A DNA stretch of 64,000 nt from Hymenobacter latericoloratus (GTDB lineage Bacteria; Bacteroidota; Bacteroidia; Cytophagales; Hymenobacteraceae), in NCBI RefSeq assembly GCF_014199535.1, contig NZ_JACHNV010000001.1, positions 992,001 through 1,056,000 of the forward strand, in the 5' to 3' direction. Position numbers and translations under genes: made by a program. Below are positions 48,630 through 56,227 of this stretch, in pieces. Position 1 is the first letter of the stretch; each line of letters opens with the position of its first letter. The notes under the pieces were generated by a model, which saw nothing but the letters and a program-made list of their open reading frames with translations, was not told where the DNA came from and searched no databases.

Positions 48630-48688
48630 CCTACCCCTAACAAAAAGCCCAACCGTTACTCACGGTTGGGCTTTTTGTTAGGGGTAGG
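48630..48688. terminator. 26-bp perfect hairpin downstream of dnaA
   Basis: Arms 48630-48655 and 48663-48688 are exact reverse complements with a 7-base loop; the inner part has AAAAAGCCC/GGGCTTTTT, giving a T-run on either strand. Bidirectional terminator between dnaA and the convergent gene. Its outer ends are CCTACCCC and GGGGTAGG, copies of the over-represented heptamer. Confidence 0.9.
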
Positions 48689-48710
48689 GATACGCGGCCT
48701 GTTATCCGCT

Positions 48711-48855
48711 CCGGTCCGACAGGCGAAGCTCATCCGACCGGTTGGCTTCGTGCTGACTGCCGGCTGAAGAGGTTCGGGCAACTACAAAGGGTAGGCAGCC
48801 GAATGCGGATGACGCGAACATCAACCGGTCGGACGGGCTCCGCGCGTCGGACCGG
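48711..48855. repeat. palindromic intergenic repeat, family C
   Basis: Ends CCGGTCCGAC and GTCGGACCGG; inside, CATCCGACCGGTT is mirrored by AACCGGTCGGAC. Arms are broken by short non-pairing parts. It lies between dnaA and a convergent gene, next to the dnaA hairpin. No related copy is seen elsewhere in this window. Confidence 0.75.
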
Positions 48856-48864
48856 ACCGTGGGC

Positions 48865-49347
48865 CTACGCTTGCGTGTCGCGCAGGTCGATGTTGTGCTT
48901 GGCGGCGAAGGCCCGTACCTGCTCGCGCATGAGGCGCTTACGCTTGGCGCCCTTCACCTGGCGCAGGCTCATGGCGTAGGTACCGCCTTCCTTAAGCAGC
49001 AGGCGCAGCTGCTGCGGCACCAGCTCAAGGCTGGCAATGCCCTCGGCCGGGAAGGCCTGCTTGGGCCGGAACAGGCCGTCTTTGTGCACAATGTAGGCGG
49101 GCGTAAACTCCAGGTAGCTCTGCGTCCCGAACACCGGCGCGTTGTGAACCAGCACGTAGCCCAGGTAAATCAAACTGAACACCAGGAAGACGTAGTGCAG
49201 AAAGTGCATGTCGCTGGCGCCTTCGCCCGTTACGATGAGGGCCACCGTGTAGCCAATCCAGAGCAAGCCCAGGAAAAGCTGACCTAAAAACGGAATGCGC
49301 TGGGTGTTGGCGGGCTGAAGACGAATGCGGGTAGAGTTGGGGTGCAT
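48865..49347 (-). CDS. small membrane protein of unknown function
   Basis: A 160-residue protein with two membrane helices: FLGQLFLGLLWIGYTVALIVTG and MHFLHYVFLVFSLIYLGYVLV, then a soluble domain (YLEFTPAYIVHKDGLFRPKQAFPAEGIASLEL, RQVKGAKRKRLMREQVRAFAAKHNIDL) like a bacterial PH-like fold. ATG 49347 gives a natural start (HPNSTRIRLQP); the frame is open 35 codons further. A TACTTTTG promoter element lies 27 bases upstream. Function unknown. Confidence 0.75.
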   Translation of the reverse strand: MHPNSTRIRLQPANTQRIPFLGQLFLGLLWIGYTVALIVTGEGASDMHFLHYVFLVFSLIYLGYVLVHNAPVFGTQSYLEFTPAYIVHKDGLFRPKQAFPAEGIASLELVPQQLRLLLKEGGTYAMSLRQVKGAKRKRLMREQVRAFAAKHNIDLRDTQA

Positions 49348-49373
49348 AAGGGCGTTGAAGTCGCTGAGACTGG

Positions 49374-49381
49374 CAAAAGTA
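49374..49381 (-). promoter_or_regulatory. -7 promoter element (TAnnTTTG)
   Basis: TACTTTTG on the minus strand, exact consensus, 27 bases ahead of the ATG at 49347. Confidence 0.5.
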
Positions 49382-49495
49382 AGCAGTTCAGCCTTCGTTG
49401 GTTGCTTTTCCGGGTTGGTTTTATAGTTGCGCCCGCCGCAGGGGGTAGGCACCGCCGCAAAACCAACCCGGCAATACAGAAGGACGCAGGCCTGT

Positions 49496-49924
49496 TTATT
49501 TCAGCGTAGCCGAGGCCAGCTCCATTTCCGGCACGGCACTAAGCACCTGCGAAACGGGGCAGTTTTTCTTGGCCGTTTGGGCATACTGCTGAAATTCTTC
49601 CTGGGAGAGGCCTTCCACCTCCCCTTCAGTAGTCAGGCTGATTTTCACGATTTTGGGCACTTCGCCGGCGGTATCCAGCGTCACCTTCGACTCGGTGCGG
49701 ATGTGCTTTACCTGCTTGCCGTCTTTGGTCAGAATGCTGGTCAGGAACATGGTGTAGCAGCCGGCGTGGGCCGCCCCAATCAGCTCTTCGGGGTTGGTGC
49801 CTTTCTGCCCCTCAAAGCGGGCGCCCACCGAGTACGGGGCCGATACCGTGCCGCTCTGGGTGGTAATCGTGCCGCTGCCTTTACTATCGCCGTTCCATTC
49901 GGCGTTGCCACGCTGGTTGATCAT
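49496..49924 (-). CDS. OsmC/Ohr family peroxiredoxin
   Basis: Thiol peroxidase against organic hydroperoxides, 142 residues. The two catalytic Cys are at 56 (GAAHAGCYTM) and 122 (KKNCPVSQVL), the correct spacing for OsmC; the Arg of the active site is in VGARFEG at residue 36. ATG 49924 is chosen since family members start at this point (MINQRGNAEWNG); the frame is open another 69 codons upstream but this is a repeated sequence. Likely stress-responsive; no regulator is adjacent. Confidence 0.9.
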   Translation of the reverse strand: MINQRGNAEWNGDSKGSGTITTQSGTVSAPYSVGARFEGQKGTNPEELIGAAHAGCYTMFLTSILTKDGKQVKHIRTESKVTLDTAGEVPKIVKISLTTEGEVEGLSQEEFQQYAQTAKKNCPVSQVLSAVPEMELASATLK

Positions 49925-50028
49925 GAGGTGAGGGAATGAAGAGTGAAGAAGTAAACTTGTGTGCTTCCTACGAAAACCAGCGGCCAAGGATAAGCTCGGG
50001 GGTAGCAAACCCGTGTTGCGGGAGCTAG

Positions 50029-50036
50029 TACCTTTG
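50029..50036 (+). promoter_or_regulatory. -7 promoter element (TAnnTTTG)
   Basis: TACCTTTG, exact consensus, about 128 bases upstream of the GH3 gene. It overlaps the first copy of a 30-base direct repeat. Confidence 0.35.
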
Positions 50037-50128
50037 AGTTCTTCTTTAGTTAAAAGCAAACCATCGAACCCTTTGGGTCGGCCGATGTGCTTGCCCTCTT
50101 TGAGTTCTTCTTTAGTTAAAAGCAAACC
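50033..50128. repeat. 30-bp direct repeat, period 66
   Basis: Two exact copies of a 30-base sequence (starts TTTGAGTTCTTC, ends AAAAGCAAACC) at 50033-50062 and 50099-50128. Read on the minus strand they encode LLLTKEELK twice within an open frame. It lies between the OsmC and GH3 genes and looks like part of a 66-base tandem unit. Confidence 0.85.
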
Positions 50129-50164
50129 CATTCACGCTTCTACTACCCTTCTCCTCCAACGTTC

Positions 50165-51658
50165 ATGGGCCTGAAATCTACCCTAAGCCGGCCGCTGGCC
50201 GCTTTCGTTGCCCGGCAGTATCGGCAGTGGCAGCAAGACCCCATCGGCACCCAGCAGCGCCTGCTGCAGGCCCTGTTGGCCCAGGGGCAGCGCACGGCCT
50301 TCGGGCGCGACCATCACTTTGCCGGCATCCGGACGGCCCAGGATTTTGCCTGGCAGGTGCCCGCGCGCGACTACGAAGCGCTCAGCCCTTACTTCAACCG
50401 GGTGAAGGCCGGGGAGCCGGATGTGCTGTGGCCGGGCAAGCCGCTGTACCTGGCCAAAACCAGCGGTACCACCTCCGGCGCCAAGTACATCCCGATTACC
50501 AAGGACAGCATTCCCAACCACATCAACGGGGCCCGCGACGCGCTGCTGCACTACGTGCACGCCACCGGCAAAAGTCGTTTCCTGGATGGCAAGCTGATTT
50601 TCCTGTCGGGTTCCCCGGAGCTGGAAACGGTGGCCGGCATTCATACGGGCCGCCTCTCGGGCATTGCCAACCACCATGTGCCCGCCTACCTGCGTCGCAA
50701 TCAGCTGCCCAGCTACCAGACCAACATCATCGAGGATTGGGAAACCAAGCTTGACCGGATTGTGGACGAAACCTTGCCCCAGCCCATGTCCCTGATATCG
50801 GGGATTCCGCCCTGGGTGCAGATGTACTTTGACCGCATTGTGGCGCGCACGGGCCGGCCGGTGGGGGAGGTATTTCCGGGGTTCGATTTGTTTGTGTACG
50901 GAGGTGTGAACTTCGAGCCCTACCGCAAAAAGCTGTTCGAAACCATTGGCCGCCCGGTGGACAGCATCGAGCTGTTTCCAGCCTCTGAGGGCTTCCTGGC
51001 TTTCCAGGACGAGCCCGGCAACCCCGGTATGCTGCTGCTGCTGAACGCGGGCATCTACTTTGAGTTTATTCCGGCCGAGCGGTTCTTCGAGAAAAATCCG
51101 CCCCGCCTGACCCTGGCCGAGGTGGAGCTGGACAAGAACTACGCCCTGGTGCTCAGCTCCAATGCCGGCCTCTGGGGCTACAGCATCGGCGACACGGTGC
51201 GCTTCACCCAGAAATATCCCTTCCGCGTCGTCGTGACGGGCCGCATCAAGCATTTCCTATCGGCTTTCGGCGAGCATGTGATTGGCGAGGAGGTAGAGCA
51301 AACCCTGCGCGAGGCCATGCAGCAGCACCCCGAGGTAGAGGTAGTAGAATTCACAGTAGCCCCCCGCGTCAGCGACGACCCCGCCGTGCCTTCCCGCCAC
51401 GAGTGGCTCATTGAGTTTGCCCACCCGCCCCACGATGCCGCCGCCTTTGCCGCCGCCCTCGAGGCCGGCCTGCGCCGCCGTAATGTGTATTACGATGACC
51501 TGCTGCGCGGCAACATCCTGGCCCCACTGCAACTCACGCCGCTGCCGGCCGGGGCATTCCAGCGCTACATGAAAAGTCTGGGCAAGCTTGGCGGCCAAAA
51601 CAAAGTACCCCGGTTAAGCAACGACAGGGGGGTAGCGGAAGGGTTGTTGGTGGGCTGA
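50165..51658 (+). CDS. GH3 auxin-responsive promoter family protein (acyl-adenylating/ligase fold)
   Basis: A 497-residue protein of the GH3 family, in plants acyl-acid amido synthetases; bacterial members are of unknown function. Family features: LYLAKTSGTTSGAKYIPIT (ATP-binding P-loop-like motif), VYGGVNFEPYRKKLF, IELFPASEGFLAFQDEPG, and GYSIGDTVRFTQKYPFRVVVTGRIKHFLSAFGEHV as the C-terminal hinge and catalytic region. ATG 50165 gives the family start (GLKSTLSRPLAAFVARQY). Likely activates a carboxylic acid with ATP and joins it to an amine. No amino acid or CoA partner enzyme is adjacent. Confidence 0.88.
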   Translation: MGLKSTLSRPLAAFVARQYRQWQQDPIGTQQRLLQALLAQGQRTAFGRDHHFAGIRTAQDFAWQVPARDYEALSPYFNRVKAGEPDVLWPGKPLYLAKTSGTTSGAKYIPITKDSIPNHINGARDALLHYVHATGKSRFLDGKLIFLSGSPELETVAGIHTGRLSGIANHHVPAYLRRNQLPSYQTNIIEDWETKLDRIVDETLPQPMSLISGIPPWVQMYFDRIVARTGRPVGEVFPGFDLFVYGGVNFEPYRKKLFETIGRPVDSIELFPASEGFLAFQDEPGNPGMLLLLNAGIYFEFIPAERFFEKNPPRLTLAEVELDKNYALVLSSNAGLWGYSIGDTVRFTQKYPFRVVVTGRIKHFLSAFGEHVIGEEVEQTLREAMQQHPEVEVVEFTVAPRVSDDPAVPSRHEWLIEFAHPPHDAAAFAAALEAGLRRRNVYYDDLLRGNILAPLQLTPLPAGAFQRYMKSLGKLGGQNKVPRLSNDRGVAEGLLVG

Positions 51659-51724
51659 TCTTAATGAGGTAAGTTGCCGCCGACCAAATCTTATAGTATC
51701 CTATTCATTTCACTCACCAAGCCC

Positions 51725-52090
51725 ATGAAAAAAGTAGTGTCTGTGGTTGTGGCTGGCTTCTGTGCCGTATTCGCTTCGGTAGCTTTTATGAGTGCGACTT
51801 CCCCGGAGCCAGTGGAGGGCCGCACGGAAGAGTATGCGGTAGTGAGCGTGTACCAGTACGGCAAACGCAACTTTGTTAGTGTAACCATCGGCTCCAAGCC
51901 CAGCGAGGAAAAGGAGTACCAAAAAGAAAAGAATGATAAGCGCTACGATCTGGCCCCGGTGTTAGCTGAGGTGGAAAAGTTGAATGCCCAGGGCTATGAA
52001 CTCGTCAATAGCGCGGCCGCCATGCACAGTGTGGAAGGGGGCGGCGGCCTGCCCTTCTATTCGTTCATTATGAAGCGCCGCCTGCGGTAG
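51725..52090 (+). CDS. hypothetical exported protein
   Basis: A 121-residue protein with a signal peptide (KKVVSVVVAGFCAVFASVAFMSA). The mature part contains YAVVSVYQYGKRNFVSVTIG, EYQKEKNDKRYDLAPVLAEVEKLNAQGYELVNSAAA and ends PFYSFIMKRRL; this pattern (VLxxLNxxGYELV...SxxxxYxFxMKR) is seen in many small Bacteroidota exported proteins and often in pairs. Function unknown. Lower GC than its neighbours. Independent of the GH3 gene by 66 bases. Confidence 0.75.
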   Translation: MKKVVSVVVAGFCAVFASVAFMSATSPEPVEGRTEEYAVVSVYQYGKRNFVSVTIGSKPSEEKEYQKEKNDKRYDLAPVLAEVEKLNAQGYELVNSAAAMHSVEGGGGLPFYSFIMKRRLR

Positions 52091-52127
52091 GCGGCGGAAA
52101 GCTTACCTTCCTGACCGGTACCATTTG

Positions 52128-52577
52128 ATGAGTCTTAAACCCCAACTTCACGCCCTATGCCTGGCCTACGTGCAGGAGCGTATAGCGGCCTGCCAGGCGG
52201 CTATTCAAGCGGCCCAGGAATCGGCTAACTCCGAAACCAAAAGCAGCGCCGGCGACAAGTACGAAACCGGCCGGGCCATGGCCCAGAACGAGCGGGACCG
52301 AAACGCCGTGCAGCTCCAGCAGGCCCTGCAGCTACAGGGCGAAGTGCAGCGCATCAACCCCGAGCTGCCCTGCGACACGGTGCGGCCCGGTGCCCTGGTT
52401 GCCACCAGCATGGGCCGGTTCTACATCAGCATCAGCGCCGGCAAGCTTACCGCGGAGGGGCAAGACTACTTTGCCGTATCGGCGGCGGCGCCCGTGGCGG
52501 CGGCGCTGGCGGGCAAGCGGGCCGGGGAGCAGGCCGCGTTCAACGGCAAGCCAGTTCGCATAGAAAGCATAGTCTAG
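52128..52577 (+). CDS. GreA/GreB-like C-terminal domain protein
   Basis: A 149-residue cytoplasmic protein. N-terminal coiled coil (ERIAACQAAIQAAQESANSETK, DKYETGRAMAQNERDRNAVQLQQALQL) resembles the GreA coiled coil but with the fold shortened; the C-terminal domain (PGALVATSMGRFYISISAGKL, YFAVSAAAPVAAALAGKRAGEQAAFNGKPVRIESIV) is the FKBP-like Gre domain with the SPxxxALxGKxxGDxxxFNGK pattern. Bacteroidota homologues are often misnamed 3-oxoacyl-ACP synthase. It may bind RNA polymerase; not shown. Confidence 0.75.
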   Translation: MSLKPQLHALCLAYVQERIAACQAAIQAAQESANSETKSSAGDKYETGRAMAQNERDRNAVQLQQALQLQGEVQRINPELPCDTVRPGALVATSMGRFYISISAGKLTAEGQDYFAVSAAAPVAAALAGKRAGEQAAFNGKPVRIESIV

Positions 52578-52611
52578 AAAACAGAATGCGCGGGCAAGTC
52601 CGGCTTCGCGC

Positions 52612-52619
52612 TACTTTTG
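52612..52619 (+). promoter_or_regulatory. -7 promoter element (TAnnTTTG) of dxr, near-leaderless
   Basis: TACTTTTG ends three bases before the dxr ATG (52623). If this is the promoter, transcription begins at or inside the start codon region, so the mRNA would be essentially leaderless. Confidence 0.45.
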
Positions 52620-52622
52620 TAC

Positions 52623-53798
52623 ATGTCCTTTCCTACCCCCAAGCGCGTTACCCTGCTCGGCTCCACCGGTTCCATCGGTACCCAAGCCCTTGATGTGATG
52701 CGCGCCCACCCCGGCAAGTTCACCGTCACGGCCCTCTCGGCGCAGTCCAATGCCGAGTTGTTGATTCAGCAGGCCCGCGAGTTTCGGCCCGCCGCCGTGG
52801 TTATCGGCGACGAAGCCAAATACCCTACCGTAAAAGCCGCCCTGGCCGGTCAGTCCGAAACCGAGGTGCTCACCGGCCCGGCCGCCCTGGCCGACGTAGC
52901 CGGCCGCGACGATACCGACGTGGTGCTTACGGCTATGGTGGGCTACGCCGGGCTGCTGCCCACGGTGCGCGCCATCCGGGCCGGCAAAACCATTGCCCTG
53001 GCCAACAAGGAAACGCTGGTGGTGGCCGGGCAGCTGATTACGGACCTGGTAAAGGAATATGGGGTAGGGCTCTATCCCGTCGATTCGGAGCACTCGGCCA
53101 TTTTTCAGTGCCTGGTAGGGGAGGAGCAGAACCCCATCGAAAAGATTATCCTGACGGCCTCGGGCGGGCCGTTCCGGGGCCGCACCCGCGAGCAGCTGGC
53201 CCTCGTCACGAAGGCCCAGGCCCTCAAGCACCCCAACTGGGATATGGGCGCCAAAATCACCATCGACTCGGCCTCCCTGATGAACAAGGGCCTGGAGGTG
53301 ATTGAAGCCAAGTGGCTGTTTGGCCTGCGCGACGACCAGATTGAGGTAATCGTACACCCCCAAAGCATCATCCACTCCCTGGTGCAGTTCGAGGATGGCT
53401 CCCTGAAGGCGCAGCTGGGCCTGCCCGATATGAAGCTGCCCATTCAGTACGCCCTGGGTTACCCCCAGCGCCTGCCCAGCCAGTTCCCGCGCTTCCGCTT
53501 CCTCGACTACCCCCAGCTTACCTTCGAGCAGCCCGATACGGACACCTTCCGCAACCTGGCCCTGGCGTTCGAGGCCATGCGGCGCGGCGGCAATGCGCCC
53601 TGCGTGCTGAACGCCGCCAACGAAGTAGCCGTGGCCGCCTTCCTGCGCGACGAAATCGGGTTCCTGGAAATGTCGGAGGTAGTAGAAACCAGCCTCGCGC
53701 GGGTTTCGTACCTTGCCGCTCCTAGCCTGGAGGACTACGTGCAAACCGACCTTGAAACGCGCCGCGTGGCCCAGGAGCTAACCGGGGCCCGCGCCTGA
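52623..53798 (+). CDS. dxr: 1-deoxy-D-xylulose 5-phosphate reductoisomerase
   Basis: Converts DXP to 2-C-methyl-D-erythritol 4-phosphate with NADPH, the first committed step of the MEP isoprenoid pathway. The 391 residues include the NADPH-binding LLGSTGSIGTQALD, ALANKETLVVAG, metal/substrate-binding VDSEHSAIFQ and LTASGGPFRG, then HPNWDMGAKITIDSASLMNKGLE, all in the standard order. ATG 52623 is taken as start, directly at the motif KRVTLLGSTG; an in-frame TTG two codons upstream is less likely. The rseP gene follows after a purine-rich spacer; dxr-rseP proximity is common in bacteria. Confidence 0.96.
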   Translation: MSFPTPKRVTLLGSTGSIGTQALDVMRAHPGKFTVTALSAQSNAELLIQQAREFRPAAVVIGDEAKYPTVKAALAGQSETEVLTGPAALADVAGRDDTDVVLTAMVGYAGLLPTVRAIRAGKTIALANKETLVVAGQLITDLVKEYGVGLYPVDSEHSAIFQCLVGEEQNPIEKIILTASGGPFRGRTREQLALVTKAQALKHPNWDMGAKITIDSASLMNKGLEVIEAKWLFGLRDDQIEVIVHPQSIIHSLVQFEDGSLKAQLGLPDMKLPIQYALGYPQRLPSQFPRFRFLDYPQLTFEQPDTDTFRNLALAFEAMRRGGNAPCVLNAANEVAVAAFLRDEIGFLEMSEVVETSLARVSYLAAPSLEDYVQTDLETRRVAQELTGARA

Positions 53799-53854
53799 CA
53801 CCCTGGCCGGAATGGCACTACCCTCGGGTTCGGTGCGTTGTTTGTCATACCGGG

Positions 53855-54010
53855 TGAGGAGGTGGAAAGGAATGAGGGGATGAAGTGAAGAGGTGAGGAG
53901 GTACATAGTGACAGGGAACAAGTTCTGTCACCTTTTACCTGTCACTTGTCACCCCATCACCAATTACCCCATCACTTCATCACCTCCTATCACCTCATCA
54001 CCTAATTACT
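53855..54010. repeat. low-complexity GTGA/TCAC-rich spacer with inverted arms
   Basis: A purine-rich left part (GTGAGGAGGTGG, GTGAAGAGGTGAGGAGGT) is mirrored by a pyrimidine-rich right part (ACCTGTCACTTGTCACC, ATCACCTCCTATCACCTC), giving an imperfect hairpin before rseP. Contains no gene. Confidence 0.6.
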
Positions 54011-54017
54011 TCATCTT

Positions 54018-55433
54018 TTGGAAGAACTTATCATGGCCGGGCAGATGCTGCTGGGCCTTTCCATTCTGGTTGGCTTGCACGAGTTCGGACACTTTGCAGC
54101 GGCCAAATACTTTAAAATCCGGGTCGATAAGTTTTACATCTTCTTCGACTTCCTGTTTCCCCTGCCTGGGGTGATGAACTTTGCCCTGTTCAAGAAGAAA
54201 GTGGGCGAAACGGAGTACGGCCTGGGCTGGTTCCCATTGGGCGGCTACGTGGCCATCCACGGCATGATCGACGAAACCCAGGACGCCGACAGCCTCGCGG
54301 CCGAGCCCCAGCCCAACGAGTTTCGGGCCAAGCCGGCCTGGCAGCGCCTGATTGTGATGCTGGGCGGCATTATCATGAACGTCATTACCGGCATCGTCAT
54401 CTTCTCGCTTATCACCTTCAAGTACGGCGAAAGTTATCTGCCCTTGTCGGAAGTGCGCTATGGAGTTGACGTTAGTGAACTGGGTAAGAAAATCGGGTTT
54501 CAGCGCGGCGACAAAATCGTTAAGATTAACGGGCAACCGTTCACTGATTTCGAGGATATCTACAGCGTAGATGCCTTGCTCGGGACCAATGCCTACTATA
54601 CAGTGGATCGTAACGGTCAGATAGTAGATATTCCGGTGCCGAACAATTTTATGGACGATTTGGCTGATGCGAAAGAGAGATTCGTCACGCCTCTGATTGC
54701 ATTCAAAATCGAGCAAGTTGTCATAAACACTCCGGCGGCTAAAGCCGGTTTGCAGGCCAACGATAAGATTCTGAAAGTAGGAAATCAGGCTGTTCCTTTC
54801 TTCTCTGATTTGCAAAAGGCCCTGAAGGCGAATGCCAACAAGGTAGAGCATCCGTCGCTGCTGCAACGCTTTCTGAACTGGATTCGGGGTGTCAAACCTA
54901 AAAGGCTTACATCTAACGCTACTCCGTTACTGGTGGAACGCGCCGGTAAGCAGCTTACCCTGCCGGTAATGGTTGATGAGGACGGCCGAATCGGGTTTGC
55001 TCCTAAGCTGCTTATCAAAGATGGGGTACATCGCTATGGTTTTGTGGAGTCTATAGGCGTAGGTACCAAGCAAGCTTTTGGGGTCGTCACTACCCAGATT
55101 GCAGGCTTCAAAAAAATATTTAGCGGCGAAGCGTCGCTCAGCAAATCGTTAGGCGGCCCGGTAGAAATAGCGCAGCAGTATGGCGGGCAATGGGACTGGT
55201 TCCGTTTCTGGACCCTGACGGGAATGCTCTCTATGGTGCTGGCCTTTATGAACCTGCTCCCGATTCCGGCCCTCGACGGTGGCCACGTCGTCTTTCTGTT
55301 GTACGAGATGATTGCTGGTCGCAAGCCTTCTGATAAATTCCTAGAGAATGCTCAGAAGGTAGGCATGCTGCTTATTCTGAGCCTGATGGCTTACGTTTTG
55401 GTAATTAAGCAAATTATCAACGCTATTGGCTAA
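54018..55433 (+). CDS. rseP: RseP-type site-2 protease (M50)
   Basis: Intramembrane zinc protease that cleaves transmembrane regulators such as anti-sigma factors. The 471-residue protein starts at TTG 54018 (MEELIMAGQMLLGLSILVGLHEFGH); the HEFGH site is at residues 21-25, in the first helix, as in RseP. A tandem-PDZ segment at about residues 140-330 has PLSEVRYGV, KIGFQRGDKIVKINGQPFTDF and TPAAKAGLQANDKILKVGNQ. The C-terminal helices contain NLLPIPALDGGHVVF, the second active-site LDG motif. The 3' end is followed by an intrinsic terminator. Confidence 0.93.
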   Translation: MEELIMAGQMLLGLSILVGLHEFGHFAAAKYFKIRVDKFYIFFDFLFPLPGVMNFALFKKKVGETEYGLGWFPLGGYVAIHGMIDETQDADSLAAEPQPNEFRAKPAWQRLIVMLGGIIMNVITGIVIFSLITFKYGESYLPLSEVRYGVDVSELGKKIGFQRGDKIVKINGQPFTDFEDIYSVDALLGTNAYYTVDRNGQIVDIPVPNNFMDDLADAKERFVTPLIAFKIEQVVINTPAAKAGLQANDKILKVGNQAVPFFSDLQKALKANANKVEHPSLLQRFLNWIRGVKPKRLTSNATPLLVERAGKQLTLPVMVDEDGRIGFAPKLLIKDGVHRYGFVESIGVGTKQAFGVVTTQIAGFKKIFSGEASLSKSLGGPVEIAQQYGGQWDWFRFWTLTGMLSMVLAFMNLLPIPALDGGHVVFLLYEMIAGRKPSDKFLENAQKVGMLLILSLMAYVLVIKQIINAIG

Positions 55434-55460
55434 GAAGTAGGTCCTGTACCTGCTTCCCGT

Positions 55461-55497
55461 AAAGCCGTGCTACCTGCTGAGGTGGCACGGCTTTTAT
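55461..55497 (+). terminator. intrinsic terminator of rseP
   Basis: Stem AAAGCCGTGCTACC / GGTGGCACGGCTTT (14 bp, one T-G pair) with a 6-base loop, then TTAT. Confidence 0.8.
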
Positions 55498-55547
55498 GAT
55501 AGACCTGGCACCTGCAACCGTGCCGTGGTATTTCACTTCTTTTGCCC

Positions 55548-56063
55548 ATGTTTTCTTTTTCATCGTTCCGGCGCATCGGGCTGGTAGCGGCCTTGCTGCT
55601 GGCGGCCCATGTAGTGGCCTGGGCGCACGCCTACCACGCCAGCATCCTGGAAGTGCGCTTCAACCCCGGCAAGCAGCGGCTGGAAATGGCCCTGAAAATC
55701 TTCATCGACGACCTGGAGCAGAGCCTGTCCGTCGGGAAGCCTACCCCCGTGCGCACCGATCAACTCGCGCGGGCCCAGCTGGATCCGCTCCTGATGGAGC
55801 TATTGCGCCGCTCGGTGCAGTTCAGCGCCCGGCCGGGGCAGGCGCTGCCGCTCACGCTGGTGGGCCTGCAGAAAGAGAAGGACTCCTATTGGGTGTATTT
55901 CACGGCGCCGATGCCCGCCGCGGCTACCAGCGTAAGCCTGCGCCACCAGCTGCTGCTCGACCTGTTCCCCGACCAGATGAACATCGTCAACCTGGAAGCC
56001 AAGGGCCAGAAGCAAAGCCTGCTCTTCCGCGACGGCGAAACCCAGCAGCAGCTGAAGTGGTAA
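55548..56063 (+). CDS. DUF6702 family exported protein
   Basis: A 171-residue protein with signal peptide (FRRIGLVAALLLAAHVVAWAH), start ATG 55548. The mature part begins HAYHASILEVRFNPGKQRLEMALKIFIDDLEQSL, the DUF6702 hallmark (HxYHxSI...), and continues with LPLTLVGLQKEKDSYWVYFTAP and LLLDLFPDQMNIVNLEAKGQKQSLLF. It resembles periplasmic proteins often encoded near M1 peptidases; function unknown. A palindromic repeat follows its stop. Confidence 0.8.
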   Translation: MFSFSSFRRIGLVAALLLAAHVVAWAHAYHASILEVRFNPGKQRLEMALKIFIDDLEQSLSVGKPTPVRTDQLARAQLDPLLMELLRRSVQFSARPGQALPLTLVGLQKEKDSYWVYFTAPMPAAATSVSLRHQLLLDLFPDQMNIVNLEAKGQKQSLLFRDGETQQQLKW

Positions 56064-56068
56064 ACAGT

Positions 56069-56226
56069 GTCAGGGCGAGGACGCAGGACGACGCCATCCT
56101 TCCTGACCAACGTGCTACCCCCTGAAACGTGACAAGCCCTTACCTCCGTGCTGGAAGTAAGGGCTTGTCACGTTATTCGGCTGGTCACGCACAGAGGAAG
56201 GATGGCTTCGCGCTGCTCGCCATGAC
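56069..56226. repeat. palindromic intergenic repeat, family A, copy 3
   Basis: Outer arms contain GTCAGGGCGAGG, GCCATCCTTCC and the mirrored GGAAGGATGGC, CTCGCCATGAC; inner perfect 18-bp stem AACGTGACAAGCCCTTAC / GTAAGGGCTTGTCACGTT. It fills almost the entire gap between the convergent DUF6702 and OmpA-family genes, so it probably terminates both. Confidence 0.9.
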
Positions 56227-56227
56227 G

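Noticed and set aside
49925..50131. An N-terminal extension of the OsmC protein by 69 residues
   Set aside because: The extension consists of the LLLTKEELK direct repeat and low-quality sequence; the family starts at 49924.
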